Position numbers and translations under genes: made by a program. The notes under the pieces are model-generated. The model ran no database searches, was not told the origin of the DNA, and worked only from the letters and a program-made list of their open reading frames with translations. From Strongylocentrotus droebachiensis (lineage: Eukaryota > Echinodermata > Echinoidea > Camarodonta > Strongylocentrotidae), in contig JAVYIG010001040.1 of NCBI GenBank assembly GCA_035222895.1, positions 310,001 through 374,000 on the forward strand: 64,000 nucleotides of DNA. The letters run 5' to 3'. This document shows positions 43,263 through 47,595 of the stretch, one piece after another. Every line of letters starts with the position of its first letter. The first letter of the stretch is position 1.

Positions 43263-45090
43263 TTTTTTACTCTTTCGCCGCATAGGCCGCACCCCGACTT
43301 TTTGATATTTTTTCTTCCAAAAATACTGCGGCCTATACGCCGGCAAATACGGTACTGACTTTCTTCATGAAGCCTTGTAGGCCAGCTACATGTACATACA
43401 TGTATGATGTACCATACAATGTACATCTACATGTACTTAACAAGGAGAAGCAGTTTCAGTTTTTGGAGGCTGTCATAACATGAGTCCAAAGTTAAACCAC
43501 TGTTAAAAACAATGAGTATTTTTAATCATTTCTTGAGAAGACTGAAAAACAGCTGTACACGTTACAGGCACATTTCGGTGACAAACTTCAAAATGAAAAT
43601 GAGTCAAACTTCTGTAACTCACAGAATAAGTTTTGTTTGAAACTTTGCCAATTGCAGCATTTTTTCTCAACGGCTTTGACCTCCATGTGCAGATAACACT
43701 GTAAATCAAACAAATCTTTAGAAACTTACCAACTGTATGATTAATGACCTAAAAGTACAATGTACATGTACAAAGAGATTGGTATGGCTACTGTACAGTA
43801 CATACAGTACATGTATGTACAAACTATTGTCAGGTTTGTCACATATTGAATTAAAGGTAAAGACCAGTTTTGGAACCCCCCCCCCCTCCCTCTCAAAAAA
43901 TAAAATGAAAGCTCTTATTTCCAATCATGTGAAAGAATATGTTTTGACTATAATACGTAATGATACATGTAATGTACATGTAGATGATCAACCTTTTCTG
44001 ATCGATTCCACCATGTTTCTTTCACAATGCAATCGCATGACCATAACTGGTCTTTATCTTGAAGGCTGTATTATGAGGTCTATCCATATGGTACAATATT
44101 ACTTGTACAGTATGTAGCATCTTTCAACATGATATCATGGCATGCACCCTTCAACTAAATATAACCTTGTACCTTCCTTCAATCTATTTCTCAGCCTTTC
44201 CTTTTACCATAACATGCTTGCCAGAAGCAGAACCCAAAGGAGGGAGAGTGCATATGGGGAGGGAGAGGGGGAGGAAGGAAGGAAGGTGGAGTTTCCGATT
44301 GGGGCTGCCATTTCGGGCAGCTCACTTCCTCCCCTGTTGAGGTGGATTAATAACCCTTGCAGTTGCACAGGATGATGCAGGCAGAAACGACCATGCTCGG
44401 TTTCAAATTAATATCTACCCTCATATCACGCCATGTGCACATTCATTTCATGATGACTTTGCATGTCCATGTACAATGTAAACGTAAGCTCAAATACATG
44501 TTTTGTCTGTGAAGGCAAAGACATATTATTCTGTTCGAAGGAGCTTTTTGGATCAAATAAAAGTGAGATGAAAACAGAGTATTATAAATTTTAAATATAA
44601 AATACCAGTTTTCTTTTAAAGCTTCTAAGTGCTACAGTAAATCACTCAATAATCCTGTGATATAATGGTGTGATAGTGATTTTCACATCACACCAAATAT
44701 AATTTGACAGGATTTTGATTATGAGTTTGTTCTCTCTCTCTCTCTCTCTCTCTTTCTCAAAATACACTTCGGAATGAATTGTACATATTACATTAATAGT
44801 GCTTAAGGAAATAAACACGACATCGTATCAAAGACCAGTTTTATTGATATCATTATTATTATTATCTTCATTATCATTATTATTAACATCATTAATATTA
44901 TTATCATCATCATCATCATCAATCATCATCATCATCTTAATCATTAGTATTATTATCATTATTATCATTAATGTTATTATTATCTTTGTCATTATTATTA
45001 TCATCATCATCATCATCATAATCAATCATCATCATCATTAGTATTATTTTCATTATCATCATTAATGTAATATTATCATCATCATCATCC

Positions 45091-45130
<40 letters not shown>

Positions 45131-47346
45131 TAACATTTTTATTATTATTATAATAAATCATTATTATTGGCAGAGGCCAACGGCGTCGTTCTTACCGTTC
45201 ATACATGTACATGTACATGTACAGTACATTTAAATATATTGGGAATGTACATATATACCTTACATTGCAAAGTTGAAAATCTTCTGTCTCTTCAAGTTAA
45301 ACTCATTTTAAGTAAAATATCTTTCACATGTACATGTACAATGTACAGTGTGTATAAAGTTGTGAATTCTGCAATGTAATAAACACAGATAATTACAAAA
45401 ATTGAAAATCTTGTACCGGTAAGTAGAATTTGTATTTTATCATTTCATCAGTATTTATAAAATAGTCACTTACATGTACACTGTACATGTCATTTTTGTC
45501 ACACTTTTTTAAAATTTATTTTTCAGATTTTTCAACCAAGTGTACACTGTACACTGTACATGTAATTTGTGTTCAGTTCTCCAGTCTGGACATGAAAAAG
45601 GATCAACAATTTACAAAAAAACACATTTGAATATTTAGATTTCAGGTCTGCATTATAATCATATTGGCATGTCATATGAGGTCTCCCCCTTTTGCAAGTT
45701 TATATGCCCACATGTGTGTATCCAGAAGGGATAGTATCCAAACAAGCTACTGTACATGTACATATAATTCAGTGAACTCACTTCAACTCAGAGGTACATG
45801 TAAATCTGCAAGGTTCATTGTGTTTTGTTTAAATCACTCTTCAGCAGTATGCCAATACGAAGCCAATACATGTAAGGCTTGGTGATATTTTGTAACAAAA
45901 CTGTTACAGAAACTGCCTCACTACAGGTACTTTCGCCACAAATATTCAATCTATATCTTGCTCTTCTATATCCTGCTCTCAAACTGTGTACGCGGCTCTC
46001 GCTCGAATAACAAAAACCTGCCCAAACCATCAGTGATTATATCATGATTGGTAAAAGAAGAGAGGAGTCAATGGAGTTTGGATTCCTTGTTAAAAAATAC
46101 GCCCAGTTCCTGGTATACTTTTATGGGTTGTCTGTCTTCCCGAGGATTTATCACTCATAACACGAAAGTCTCTGTACAAATTAAATGTAAAATGCATCAA
46201 GAAAATCATTGCGGAACCCGTTTTTTTCGCATCACCAATGCGCGGATCGGAAATCAGAATCATCATGTGGACGATCCTCATTTTAGCTGACACATCTGTC
46301 CGCACGAAGAAATTTGCGCATTGAGCACTGTATAGTGAGTTTACGCGCTGTCATTGGCTGATCTGCTCCAGTGGCTTCGATTTAGGTGAGAGAGGGCCTA
46401 CCTAACAAGCAGAACTGACATGTAAGTTCAGTGGCAAAGTCGGCTAGGCTAGGCGCCAACTTACGAAAATGATCGGATGAACGATATGCGCATGCGCTAA
46501 ATGTAAGCTAAAGTTCTACATGTACGTGGTCCGGTTCACGAAGACAAACCTTGTTTGTGCAGACGATCCTAATTCTCGGACCATCATCCCTCCTACTGTA
46601 GTAGATTTAGAATCTACTGGTTAATAATTGTATAATTGTAATCAAAAACGTGATTGTCCGACAAGTGACATAAACATCTTTAATCCGTGTTTGACTTTGG
46701 CCCTTCTCCCTATGGTCATGGAGTCAGGGGAACTCGGTCTCGGCCTCGAGCCTCGCTGCAAAAACAGTCAGTTTTTGCAGGTTTAGGGTTAGGTTTAGCG
46801 TTAAAGGTAAGGTTTTGGGTTAGGGTTAGGGTTACGGTTAGGGTAAAATGACCCAAAAATGACAGATTTTACAGCGAGGCCGAGTTTGCCCGAATTCCTC
46901 CCCATTCCCCAGGTTTGCCTGCTTCTTTATCAAACCTTTGTGAAATCAACGGCAGCTTTACATAGCTTTAGTCTAAAGACCTAGACCTAGATACATAGAG
47001 ACAAACATGATGTCTTGATTAAGTGCCAGGACGACCGAATTCGCAACCCATACACTACGCACCAGCATGCAGCATCGGTTACTCAACGGCCAGGGCAAGG
47101 CGTACTGTAGACTCGGACAGACCGCCAACAACACTGCACAGCTCCAGTATACTTTACGAAATGATGAACACTTGACAACTTACCGATCTCTACAGTGTCA
47201 AACAAATCGAATTTTTCTGCACTTTTAGGATAGTCCCTTAAATTCCTTCCGCTCAGGTTCAGTTTTCCCGATTTTTGAGCATCTTCAAGCACCTTTTCTA
47301 AAGACCTTAATTGAGTGCCTCCACTATGCGAGATGGTCACCGCCAT
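52..47346 (-). CDS. LRCH: LRCH-family protein (LRR and calponin-homology domain), 16 exons in window, 3' end outside
   Basis: Seen: sixteen minus-strand exons with GT/AG ends whose phases join without a break, about 739 codons. Residues ~28-226 are leucine-rich repeats (LPxEIxxLxxLxxLxLxxNxL). After them come VHIFKYL and DSGYLEGDKRWSSSE, both close to the post-LRR segments of vertebrate LRCH1-4, then an acidic HIDYIDAGEDDDD stretch, coiled-coil-like charged segments, and KTKQAQREAVLNYYK, which resembles the vertebrate RTKQIQRDAVLDF segment. Known: LRCH proteins are cytoplasmic or cortical scaffolds that end in a calponin-homology domain and act on the actin/septin cortex and on DOCK-family regulators of Rho GTPases. 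That C-terminal domain is not visible, so the gene must run past position 1. An in-frame TAG lies just upstream of the chosen ATG. The gene is divergent from the receptor at 50395. Which of LRCH1-4 it matches cannot be said; invertebrates usually have one copy. Confidence 0.93.
827..942 (-). CDS. LRCH: LRCH exon 15
   Basis: The acceptor TTTTTCTCAG opens AFNIGGGKPTGDGLQANFTA and then KREKTKWAEELERIEQLRK to a GTGAGT donor in phase 0. The charged helical end is typical of the segment before the calponin-homology domain. Phases agree. Confidence 0.82.
1051..1482. mobile_element. Long foldback (palindromic) element
   Basis: Two arms of roughly 200 bp are inverted copies of each other about a centre near 1268 (GCTCCTAATGGTTAGGAGC). 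The outer ends read AATGGTCAATA and TATTGACCATAAT. The arms share features such as TTCATATTCCGAAAGAACATC, TGACGTCA and the GGTCATATCTCAGC side, with scattered differences. It fits a foldback or MITE-like element in the intron between LRCH exons 15 and 14. ORFs across it are by-products. Confidence 0.8.
1846..1923. repeat. Perfect 35 bp inverted repeat with 8 nt loop
   Basis: Two 35 bp arms, 1846-1880 and 1889-1923, are exact reverse complements around GATCAATT. The core of the arm is GGCTTACACCCAGTAAATAA. The 14-mer AAAAGAATGATGTA occurs at 1792-1805 and again at 1921-1934, bracketing the structure. The repeat lies in LRCH intron sequence 50 bp from exon 14. Confidence 0.9.
1973..2087 (-). 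CDS. LRCH: LRCH exon 14 (Ser/Asn/Pro-rich)
   Basis: The acceptor ATCATCAG and the donor GTAATC bound 115 nt reading TRASPPPGNRRETEAANNSR and NSPSPNSSSAFSNIKPRS, phase 0 in and phase 1 out. Low complexity, but in phase with both neighbours. Confidence 0.78.
2168..2483. mobile_element. TIR element with GTTTCACAAAGATCCTAAG ends
   Basis: The left end GTTTCACAAAGATCCTAAGT and the right end ACTTAGGATCTTTGTGAAAC are inverted copies about 40 bp long, flanked by GGGG and CCCC. There is no ORF, so it is a non-autonomous element. Its termini resemble those of the shorter palindromic elements elsewhere in the window. Confidence 0.82.
2740..3031 (+). mobile_element. tRNA-derived SINE, plus orientation
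   Basis: The head GGGGTGTCGTGGTCGAGTGG contains an A-box-like sequence, and GGTTCAAGTCC at 2796-2806 is a B box. The body includes AATGTCCTTTGGCAAGACAT and the 3' end is an ATTATTATCATT-type tail. Known: such tRNA-headed, short-tailed units are Pol III retroposons moved by LINEs. Two minus-strand relatives lie at 3081-3347 and 18977-19184. Confidence 0.82.
3081..3347 (-). mobile_element. tRNA-derived SINE, minus orientation
   Basis: Read on the minus strand it begins GAGGTGTTGTGGACTAGTGG, carries a diverged B box (GGTTCAAGTCC), then the GGCAAGACGTTAATCTACA body, and ends in an ATTATTATT tail at 3081. It is older and more diverged than the 2740 copy, with which it forms a head-out inverted pair just beside LRCH exon 13. 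Confidence 0.8.
3353..3533 (-). CDS. LRCH: LRCH exon 13 (KTKQAQREAVL motif)
   Basis: The acceptor TTCTTCTCCAG opens SNVNHSVANGRVRRGASDSD and ends EEKTKTKQAQREAVLNYYK at a GTAAGT donor in phase 0. The end aligns with vertebrate LRCH KIRTKQIQRDAVLDFVKQ, a conserved helix before the calponin-homology domain. Confidence 0.9.
4762..4909. mobile_element. Palindromic GGGCCTC/TTTCATAAA element
   Basis: The ends CCCCATTTCATAAA and TTTATGAAACGAGGCC are inverted, and the interior contains AGCCAATCAAATGCAAGGAT. About 150 bp, no ORF. It belongs to the same class as 11427-11581, 38122-38271 and 63189-63333. Confidence 0.75.
4982..5059 (-). CDS. LRCH: LRCH exon 12 (basic linker)
   Basis: The acceptor CTTTACAG and the donor GTAACA bound 78 nt, phase 2 to phase 2, reading DKKVPRRATVGGTDESKRAS and TGDRY. 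It is short and low in complexity, so support comes from the splice signals and the exact phase match with exons 11 and 13. Confidence 0.75.
6170..7110. repeat. Degenerate CCCTAA-like low-complexity block
   Basis: The plus strand reads as irregular repeats of ACCCTAACCC, CCCAATTGCAACCC and similar, 5-12 bp units with much drift, interrupted by the TTAA element at 6327-6711. It resembles an interstitial telomere-like tract but has no long run of one exact unit. Confidence 0.7.
6327..6711. mobile_element. TTAA-flanked MITE (TTAAAGGGATC ends)
   Basis: It begins TTAAAGGGATCG and ends GGATCCCTTTAA, so the TTAA is shared by both ends as expected of a TTAA-targeting element. The interior shows no coding potential. 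A second copy starts at 63893 and runs off the window, sharing GTTTAACAATGTTAAATCT and ATACTCGTTTTCCCCAATAG. Confidence 0.82.
7213..7287 (-). CDS. LRCH: LRCH exon 11 (Ser/Arg-rich linker), start uncertain
   Basis: The donor GTAAGT is clear. The acceptor is probably the CAG just before CATCAC, giving SITSRRTISSSTSASHSIGR and PRSLY, phase 2 in and phase 2 out. A nearer AG (CACTAG) would keep the same frame and shorten the exon by 9 nt. A longer ORF in a second frame (MVTSSIPSSSSASLVEEQ) does not fit the phase of exon 10. Confidence 0.68.
7288..8543. other. LRCH intron, no element recognised
   Basis: This AT-rich intron between exons 11 and 10 shows no inverted repeat, tandem array or coding exon that I can support. 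The short ORFs here have no family features. Confidence 0.5.
8544..8827 (-). CDS. LRCH: LRCH exon 10 (coiled-coil-like region)
   Basis: The acceptor CTGGTTAG is followed by ELERQKALYEEKKRIAREQR and then RLRSEVEEEQRKK, a highly charged heptad-like stretch, then a Ser/Asn-rich tail to a GTAGGT donor in phase 2. About 94 codons in total, with all phases agreeing. Confidence 0.88.
9621..9984. mobile_element. TTAA-flanked MITE (AAAGACCAGTTTTGG ends)
   Basis: It begins TTAAAGGTAAAGACCAGTTT and ends ACTGGTCTTTATCTTTAA. A shorter relative at 43851-44063 shares AATCATGTGAAAGAATAT and TGATCAACCTTTTCTGATCG, showing an internal deletion between the two. Confidence 0.83.
9985..11426. other. LRCH intron, no element recognised
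   Basis: AT-rich intron with scattered TACATGTA motifs. No repeat boundary or exon could be supported. The 106-residue minus-strand ORF near 10176-10496 has no recognised domain and no splice context fitting the gene. Confidence 0.5.
11427..11581. mobile_element. Palindromic GGGCCC/GTTTCACAAA element
   Basis: The ends GGGCCCCATTTCACAGAACT and CTTTGTGAAACAGGTCCC are inverted. The interior GTGACAAATGACAGTTTTTG has an inverted partner inside the element, so most of the 150 bp can fold. The copy at 38122-38271 is the same subfamily in the opposite orientation. Confidence 0.85.
12358..12579 (-). CDS. LRCH: LRCH exon 9 (acidic IDYID segment)
   Basis: The acceptor ATTTTCCAG opens 74 codons beginning PSNEDEEAKYLAERASQQKE and continuing through NHIDYIDAGEDDDDGVTP to a GTGACT donor. 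The DxIDYID followed by acidic residues matches LRCH proteins. The coding DNA is more GC-rich than the surrounding introns. Confidence 0.9.
12622..12817. mobile_element. MITE with ATTCATACCC ends, copy 1
   Basis: The left end AAATTATTCATACCCTTACC and the right end GGTATGAATAATTGAGTTGT are inverted. The interior TTTCATTCTTCAGTTA is shared with copies at 17785-18010 and 33070-33286. Confidence 0.83.
12822..13881. mobile_element. TIR element split by a nested insertion
   Basis: It runs from GCATACCTGACAACATTTG to GGGTTGGCAGGTTTG and is interrupted by the element at 13084-13762. The uninterrupted relative is 52468-52802 in the opposite orientation, sharing ATGATCAAGCAGC-like and CACATGATAAAACA segments and the GTCCTAGAAAT/ATCCTAAAAAT side. 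The nesting gives the order of insertion. Confidence 0.72.
13084..13762. mobile_element. TIR element carrying a reverse transcriptase fragment, copy 1
   Basis: The ends are a perfect 29 bp inverted repeat (TACCGTAAATCTCCGTGTAT onward, 13084-13112 and 13734-13762). On the minus strand the interior reads WFESNLSNRSQ and GVPQGSILG, motifs of the fingers/palm of LINE-type reverse transcriptases. The frames are broken, and homopurine runs of about 25 A flank the core. About 110 bp near 13286-13400 is absent from copies 2 and 3. The element cannot encode a protein. Confidence 0.82.
14394..14582 (+). mobile_element. SINE-like body with ATT tail
   Basis: The sequence GGTCCCCAGGGAGTGGAGAA through GACCAGGGGTAATAATGTAA to AAGCGCTATATAAGCAATAA ends in an (ATT)n tail. 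A related body without tail lies at 36640-36800. No tRNA head is visible, so it is truncated or of another head type. Confidence 0.65.
14641..14740 (-). CDS. LRCH: LRCH exon 8 (DSG..DKRWS motif)
   Basis: The acceptor TTTGCAG is followed by MQDEISLFNHKMSQLKMADS and then GYLEGDKRWSSSE, ending at GTAAAA in phase 0. It corresponds to the vertebrate LRCH segment DSGFNSVDSGDKRWS. Phases agree with both neighbours. Confidence 0.9.
15930..16084. mobile_element. Short TIR element (GGCCAAGTCAAAAGTGAA ends)
   Basis: The ends CTGAATAGGGGGCCAAGTCA and TGACTTGGCCTCCTATTCAG are inverted over about 35 bp, with an AT-rich interior. Non-autonomous. Confidence 0.8.
16406..16583. repeat. Poly-G to poly-C bounded repeat
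   Basis: AAGGGCGTATCCAGGGTTCT is followed by a G12 run at 16439-16450, and the other end carries a C run of about 20 near 16556-16574. The opposed G and C runs suggest a terminal-inverted element with expanded homopolymers, but the remaining ends are too diverged to be certain. Confidence 0.4.
17219..17316. repeat. Three-copy ~34 bp tandem repeat
   Basis: The unit TGTGCAATTGTAGTGTGCTA with CAATCAATCTTATT appears three times with a few changes, in the intron between LRCH exons 8 and 7. Confidence 0.75.
17785..18010. mobile_element. MITE with ATTCATACCC ends, copy 2
   Basis: The ends AAATTATTCATACCCTTACC and GGGGTATGAATAATTCAGTT are inverted. It is longer than copy 1 and retains the TTTCATTCTTGAGTTA interior. 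Confidence 0.83.
18977..19184 (-). mobile_element. tRNA-derived SINE, minus orientation
   Basis: On the minus strand it starts GAGGTGTCGTGGTCGAATGG and carries the B box GGTTCGAGTCC, then GGCAAGACATTAATCTACA and a tail of (ATT)n at 18980. It is a full copy of the 2740 type head with a shorter body (AGCGCTATACAAGAACCCAC). Confidence 0.83.
19938..20265. repeat. (GA)n microsatellite cluster
   Basis: Two blocks of GA dinucleotides with occasional GGA and AAA interruptions, about 130 bp and 95 bp, are separated by ~100 bp of purine-rich DNA. The Arg/Glu and Leu/Ser ORFs across it are products of the repeat. Confidence 0.9.
22283..22650. mobile_element. TIR element with GTGATGTAGTCCA ends
   Basis: It begins GTGATGTAGTCCAGAC and ends GTTTGGACTACATCAC. 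The interior has no coding region. It lies 200 bp from the candidate LRCH exon 7. Confidence 0.75.
22851..23033 (-). CDS. LRCH: Likely LRCH exon 7, Ser/Thr/Pro-rich linker
   Basis: A 183 nt stretch runs from the acceptor CCCCCCTATCAG to an AG|GTATAA donor. It is phase 2 on both sides, so it fits exactly between exons 6 and 8 and could also be skipped without a frameshift. The frame is open for 61 codons and reads YRWFSAKNTSTLSLQEL and then a linker rich in Ser, Thr and Pro. No family motif is recognised. The assignment rests on splice signals, phase and open frame. A 200-residue proline-rich ORF over the same bases is in another frame and does not fit the gene. An antisense frame is also open here. 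Confidence 0.65.
23287..23427. mobile_element. Palindromic GTTTCATGAAACCG element
   Basis: The left GTTTCATGAAACCGTCAT and the right ATGACGGTTTCGTGAAAC are inverted, enclosing GGTTCACGGACA and its partner GTCGGTGAACTTG. The outer GGGC..GCCC ends place it in the same structural class as the other palindromic elements, but the interior is unrelated. Confidence 0.78.
24072..24395. mobile_element. TIR element with AGGCCTGT..CATCAGCTC ends
   Basis: The left AGGCCTGTCCTCATCAGCTC and the right GAGCTGATGAAAACAGGCCT are inverted, and the TTTGCCAAATAA/TTATTTGGCAAA block extends the match. About 320 bp, non-coding. Confidence 0.82.
25578..25841. mobile_element. TIR element with CATATCGAGGGTTCAGTGAC ends
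   Basis: The left end CATATCGAGGGTTCAGTGAC and the right end GTCACTGACCCTTCGATATG are inverted for about 45 bp with few changes. The interior contains a second inverted pair around GTGAAACAGAGACTTAACTC. Non-autonomous. Confidence 0.83.
26163..26287 (-). CDS. LRCH: LRCH exon 6 (post-LRR segment)
   Basis: The acceptor GCTCAG is followed by VCTRGRVHIFKYLATEATRA, then DKRRGMIEQSDWNSRRHPYN, ending at a GTATGT donor in phase 2. GRVHIFKYL is a strong LRCH signature (vertebrate GKVHIFKYL). Confidence 0.92.
26790..27080 (-). pseudogene. Three decayed tandem copies of the LRCH exon 5 edge
   Basis: Downstream of exon 5 on the minus strand, the segment coding VDHNPLTNPPAQ plus its GTTGG donor flank recurs near 27030-27080 (VDQNPLTNPSAQ, open), 26890-26940 (one stop) and 26795-26860 (one stop). 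Spacing is about 94-140 bp, and poly-C/poly-A runs separate some copies. No convincing acceptor precedes any of them, so they look like relics of local duplication and not used exons. Confidence 0.72.
27135..27271 (-). CDS. LRCH: LRCH exon 5 (last leucine-rich repeats)
   Basis: The acceptor CTACAG is followed by EISKLKLVKLDISCNKIQLI and ends DHNPLTNPPAQ, which matches the LRCH segment LDNNPLQSPPAQ. The donor is GTTGGT, weaker than the others in this gene. The 3' edge with its donor flank is repeated three more times just downstream (26790-27080) as decayed copies. Confidence 0.9.
27521..27660. repeat. Poly-C, (CT)n and (CTCCT)n compound microsatellite
   Basis: A C run (~27530-27542), then (CT)n, then about 18 units of CTCCT to 27658. 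Homopyrimidine on the plus strand throughout. The Ser/Leu and Arg/Glu ORFs here are artefacts. Confidence 0.93.
27913..28405. mobile_element. TTAA-flanked MITE (TTAAAGGTAATACAAAG ends)
   Basis: It begins TTAAAGGTAATACAAAGTTT and ends AAACTTTGTTATACCTTTAA. About 490 bp, no ORF. Confidence 0.83.
28406..30150. other. LRCH intron with minor repeats only
   Basis: Between exons 5 and 4 this AT-rich sequence holds a two-copy 24 bp repeat at about 28951-28998 (CTAATAGAAACACA units) and a (TTTG)n run near 29346. No other element or exon could be supported. Confidence 0.55.
30151..30256 (-). CDS. LRCH: LRCH exon 4 (leucine-rich repeats)
   Basis: The acceptor TTTTGTAG leads into DASCNELDNLPNEIGEMSGL and then KELNIRRNHLVTLPD, ending at a GTTAGT donor in phase 1. 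NIRRNHLVTLP matches the NVRRNHLVHLP segment known in vertebrate LRCH proteins. Confidence 0.92.
30396..30481. repeat. 21 bp tandem repeat, about four copies
   Basis: The unit AAGTTCTATTGTATTCTATT plus T is repeated almost without change in the short intron space between LRCH exons 4 and 3. Confidence 0.88.
30597..30723 (-). CDS. LRCH: LRCH exon 3 (leucine-rich repeats)
   Basis: The acceptor GTTGACAG is followed by SRNQLSVLPMQICDLFLEVL, then NNKLVSLPPEIGKLRTLMLL, and a GTGAGT donor in phase 0. These are two canonical LRRs. The frame continues correctly from exon 2. Confidence 0.9.
30724..33069. other. LRCH intron rich in CT runs and TACATGTA motifs
   Basis: Contains CT-rich blocks (30920-31310), poly-C runs near 31140 and 32343, and AGCC repeats at 32789-32808. 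No element with clear ends and no exon was found. Confidence 0.55.
33070..33286. mobile_element. MITE with ATTCATACCC ends, copy 3
   Basis: The ends AAATTATTCATACCCTTACC and GGGGTATGAATAATTCAGTT match copy 2, with CACCTTTCATTCTTGAGTTA inside. A TACATGTA run has been gained near 33118. A solitary right end also occurs at about 4680-4703. Confidence 0.83.
33546..34100. mobile_element. TTAA-flanked MITE (AAAGGGATAGTTGAGTTCTG ends)
   Basis: It begins TTAAAGGGATAGTTGAGTTC and ends GAACTCAACTATCCCTTTAA, about 555 bp. The interior has short ORFs with no family features. Confidence 0.84.
34422..34735. repeat. ATT/ATC simple repeats with a duplicated AT-rich unit
   Basis: TTTATCACTATTGTCAATA and TAATTAGTGATTA occur twice (from 34422 and from 34517), followed by ~170 bp of ATT/ATC trinucleotides. 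Confidence 0.82.
35109..35576. mobile_element. TIR element with CGTTCTCACTCACTT ends
   Basis: The ends GACCCCGTTCTCACTCACTT and AAGTGAGTGAGAACGGGTC are inverted. The interior is rich in GGAGCGGT/ACCGCTCC and GACCACTT motifs in both orientations, making it highly foldable and GC-richer than its flanks. The 101-residue ORF across it is a by-product. Confidence 0.83.
36640..36800 (+). mobile_element. SINE-like body fragment
   Basis: CCAGGGAGTGGAGAGTGTGC and CCAATGACTGGGGTAATAAT match the body of the 14394 element, with no tRNA head or clear tail. Confidence 0.5.
37132..37276 (-). CDS. LRCH: LRCH exon 2 (leucine-rich repeats)
   Basis: The acceptor TTTCAG joins with exon 1 in phase 1 to make DLSKNKLSELPCELC. 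The exon encodes about two LRRs (YNNVIRVVPEEIVNLMSL) and ends at a GTGAGT donor in phase 2. The intron back to exon 1 is almost 10 kb. Confidence 0.92.
38122..38271. mobile_element. Palindromic GGGCCC/GTTTCACAAA element
   Basis: It is an inverted copy of the 11427 element, with ends GGACCTGTTTCACAAAGCCT and TTTTGTGAAATGGGGCCC. Both share AACCAATCAGAAGCAAGGA (or its complement). Confidence 0.85.
38393..38500 (-). repeat. (ATC)n joined to a SINE-type tail
   Basis: (CATCAT)n is followed by AATAATATTTAGTTTTTATA and TAGCGCTTAATACAAGTGTC. On the minus strand this reads as the 3' end of a SINE of the AGCGC..ATATAAA..ATTATT type. The head is absent. Confidence 0.5.
40301..40906. mobile_element. TIR element carrying a reverse transcriptase fragment, copy 2
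   Basis: The ends are of the second type (CAGTATTTGCCGGCGATAAG and TATACGCCGGCAAATACGGT), with tandem GGCCGCAGCGCCGTATA inside the left end. On the minus strand the interior reads WFESNLSNRSQ, GVPQGSILGP and LLFLIHINDL, matching LINE reverse transcriptases, between two A runs of about 28. Confidence 0.82.
41003..41359. mobile_element. TIR element with AGAGCTGCCAAC ends
   Basis: It begins AGAGCTGCCAACCTCCAG and ends CTAGTTGGCAGCTCT. The interior has repeated AAATCAGTAAT motifs on one side, ATTACGG/CCGTAAT on the other, and an A run of about 30. Same terminal style as 61314-61986. Confidence 0.75.
41720..42378. repeat. 55 bp minisatellite, 12 copies
   Basis: GACAAGCACTCTAAAATATG starts at 41724, 41781, 41836, 41891, 41946, 42003, 42058, 42113, 42168, 42223, 42278 and 42333. 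Most units are 55 bp, two are 57 bp. Units end CAATGTCATGTACAGTGCTA or the variant CATGTTCAGTGCTA. The next ~100 bp (to 42460) is duplicated in diverged form at 42590-42700. The array lies in LRCH intron 1. Confidence 0.96.
42720..43354. mobile_element. TIR element carrying a reverse transcriptase fragment, copy 3
   Basis: The ends TACCGTATTTGCCGGCGTAA and TATACGCCGGCAAATACGGT are inverted. The interior matches copy 2, including the minus-strand GVPQGTILGP at about 43013-43041, and keeps about 40 bp near 42870-42905 that copy 2 lacks. Confidence 0.83.
43851..44063. mobile_element. Internally deleted relative of the 9621 MITE
   Basis: TTAAAGGTAAAGACCAGTTT and CATAACTGGTCTTTATCTT match the ends of the 9621-9984 element. 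The right TTAA has become TTGA. A poly-C run follows the left end. Confidence 0.8.
44840..45160. repeat. (ATC)n/(ATT)n trinucleotide block
   Basis: About 320 bp of mixed ATT, ATC and TCATCA triplets. The Asp/Asn and Ile-rich ORFs in all frames are products of the repeat. Confidence 0.93.
45161..47183. other. 5' part of LRCH intron 1, GC-richer
   Basis: Contains many TACATGTA runs to about 45800, then a more GC-rich stretch (46200-46900) with CpGs and a short TTAGGG-like run at 46785-46845 (GGTTAGGGTTAGGG). No exon with matching phase was seen. Confidence 0.5.
46487..46497. promoter_or_regulatory. NRF1-like palindrome TGCGCATGCGC
   Basis: The 11-mer matches the known NRF1 consensus (YGCGCAYGCGCR). 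It lies about 700 bp inside LRCH intron 1 in a CpG-bearing stretch, so it could mark a regulatory region. A single motif is weak evidence. Confidence 0.35.
47184..47346 (-). CDS. LRCH: LRCH exon 1 (start codon)
   Basis: This exon encodes 54 residues from MAVTISHSGG to FDLFDTVEI plus one base, ending at a GTAAGT donor. GKLNLSGRNLRDYP matches the start of the LRCH leucine-rich repeat domain. The ATG has A at -3 and G at +4, and an in-frame TAG lies upstream. A five-codon upstream ORF begins 8 nt before it and overlaps it out of frame. Confidence 0.92.
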
Positions 47347-47354
47347 TTTTCCAT
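47337..47354 (-). promoter_or_regulatory. Short upstream ORF overlapping the LRCH start
   Basis: An ATG 8 nt upstream of the LRCH start opens MEKWR followed by TGA, overlapping the true start in another frame. Its own context is weak (T at -3). If the transcript starts far enough upstream, ribosomes would reach this ATG first and need leaky scanning or reinitiation. The transcription start is unknown, so a regulatory role is inference. Confidence 0.4.
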
Positions 47355-47595
47355 CAAACTATATTGACTAGATTCATATCATGCATATATCCCGGAAGTT
47401 ATTGCATCCACAGTACACATAGTTGTACATGTACTGTATTTAGTTGTTTTGAGAAACCGTTCGCCTTTATAGAAAAGGTCGCTCGCCATCTACGACAATA
47501 AACCATACATTTCGTAGGGAAATAATCTTGGATAGAAAGTAAATAAGTACAACTACCTAAGGTCTGTTTGTCACTGAACGAAAACTTCTAGTGCC

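Noticed and set aside
44820..44845. CAAAGACCAGTTTTATTGAT as another 9621-type element end
   Set aside because: Only a short match with no partner end nearby. Could be chance.
44799..45161. Ile- and Asp/Asn-rich ORFs
   Set aside because: Products of the ATT/ATC trinucleotide block.
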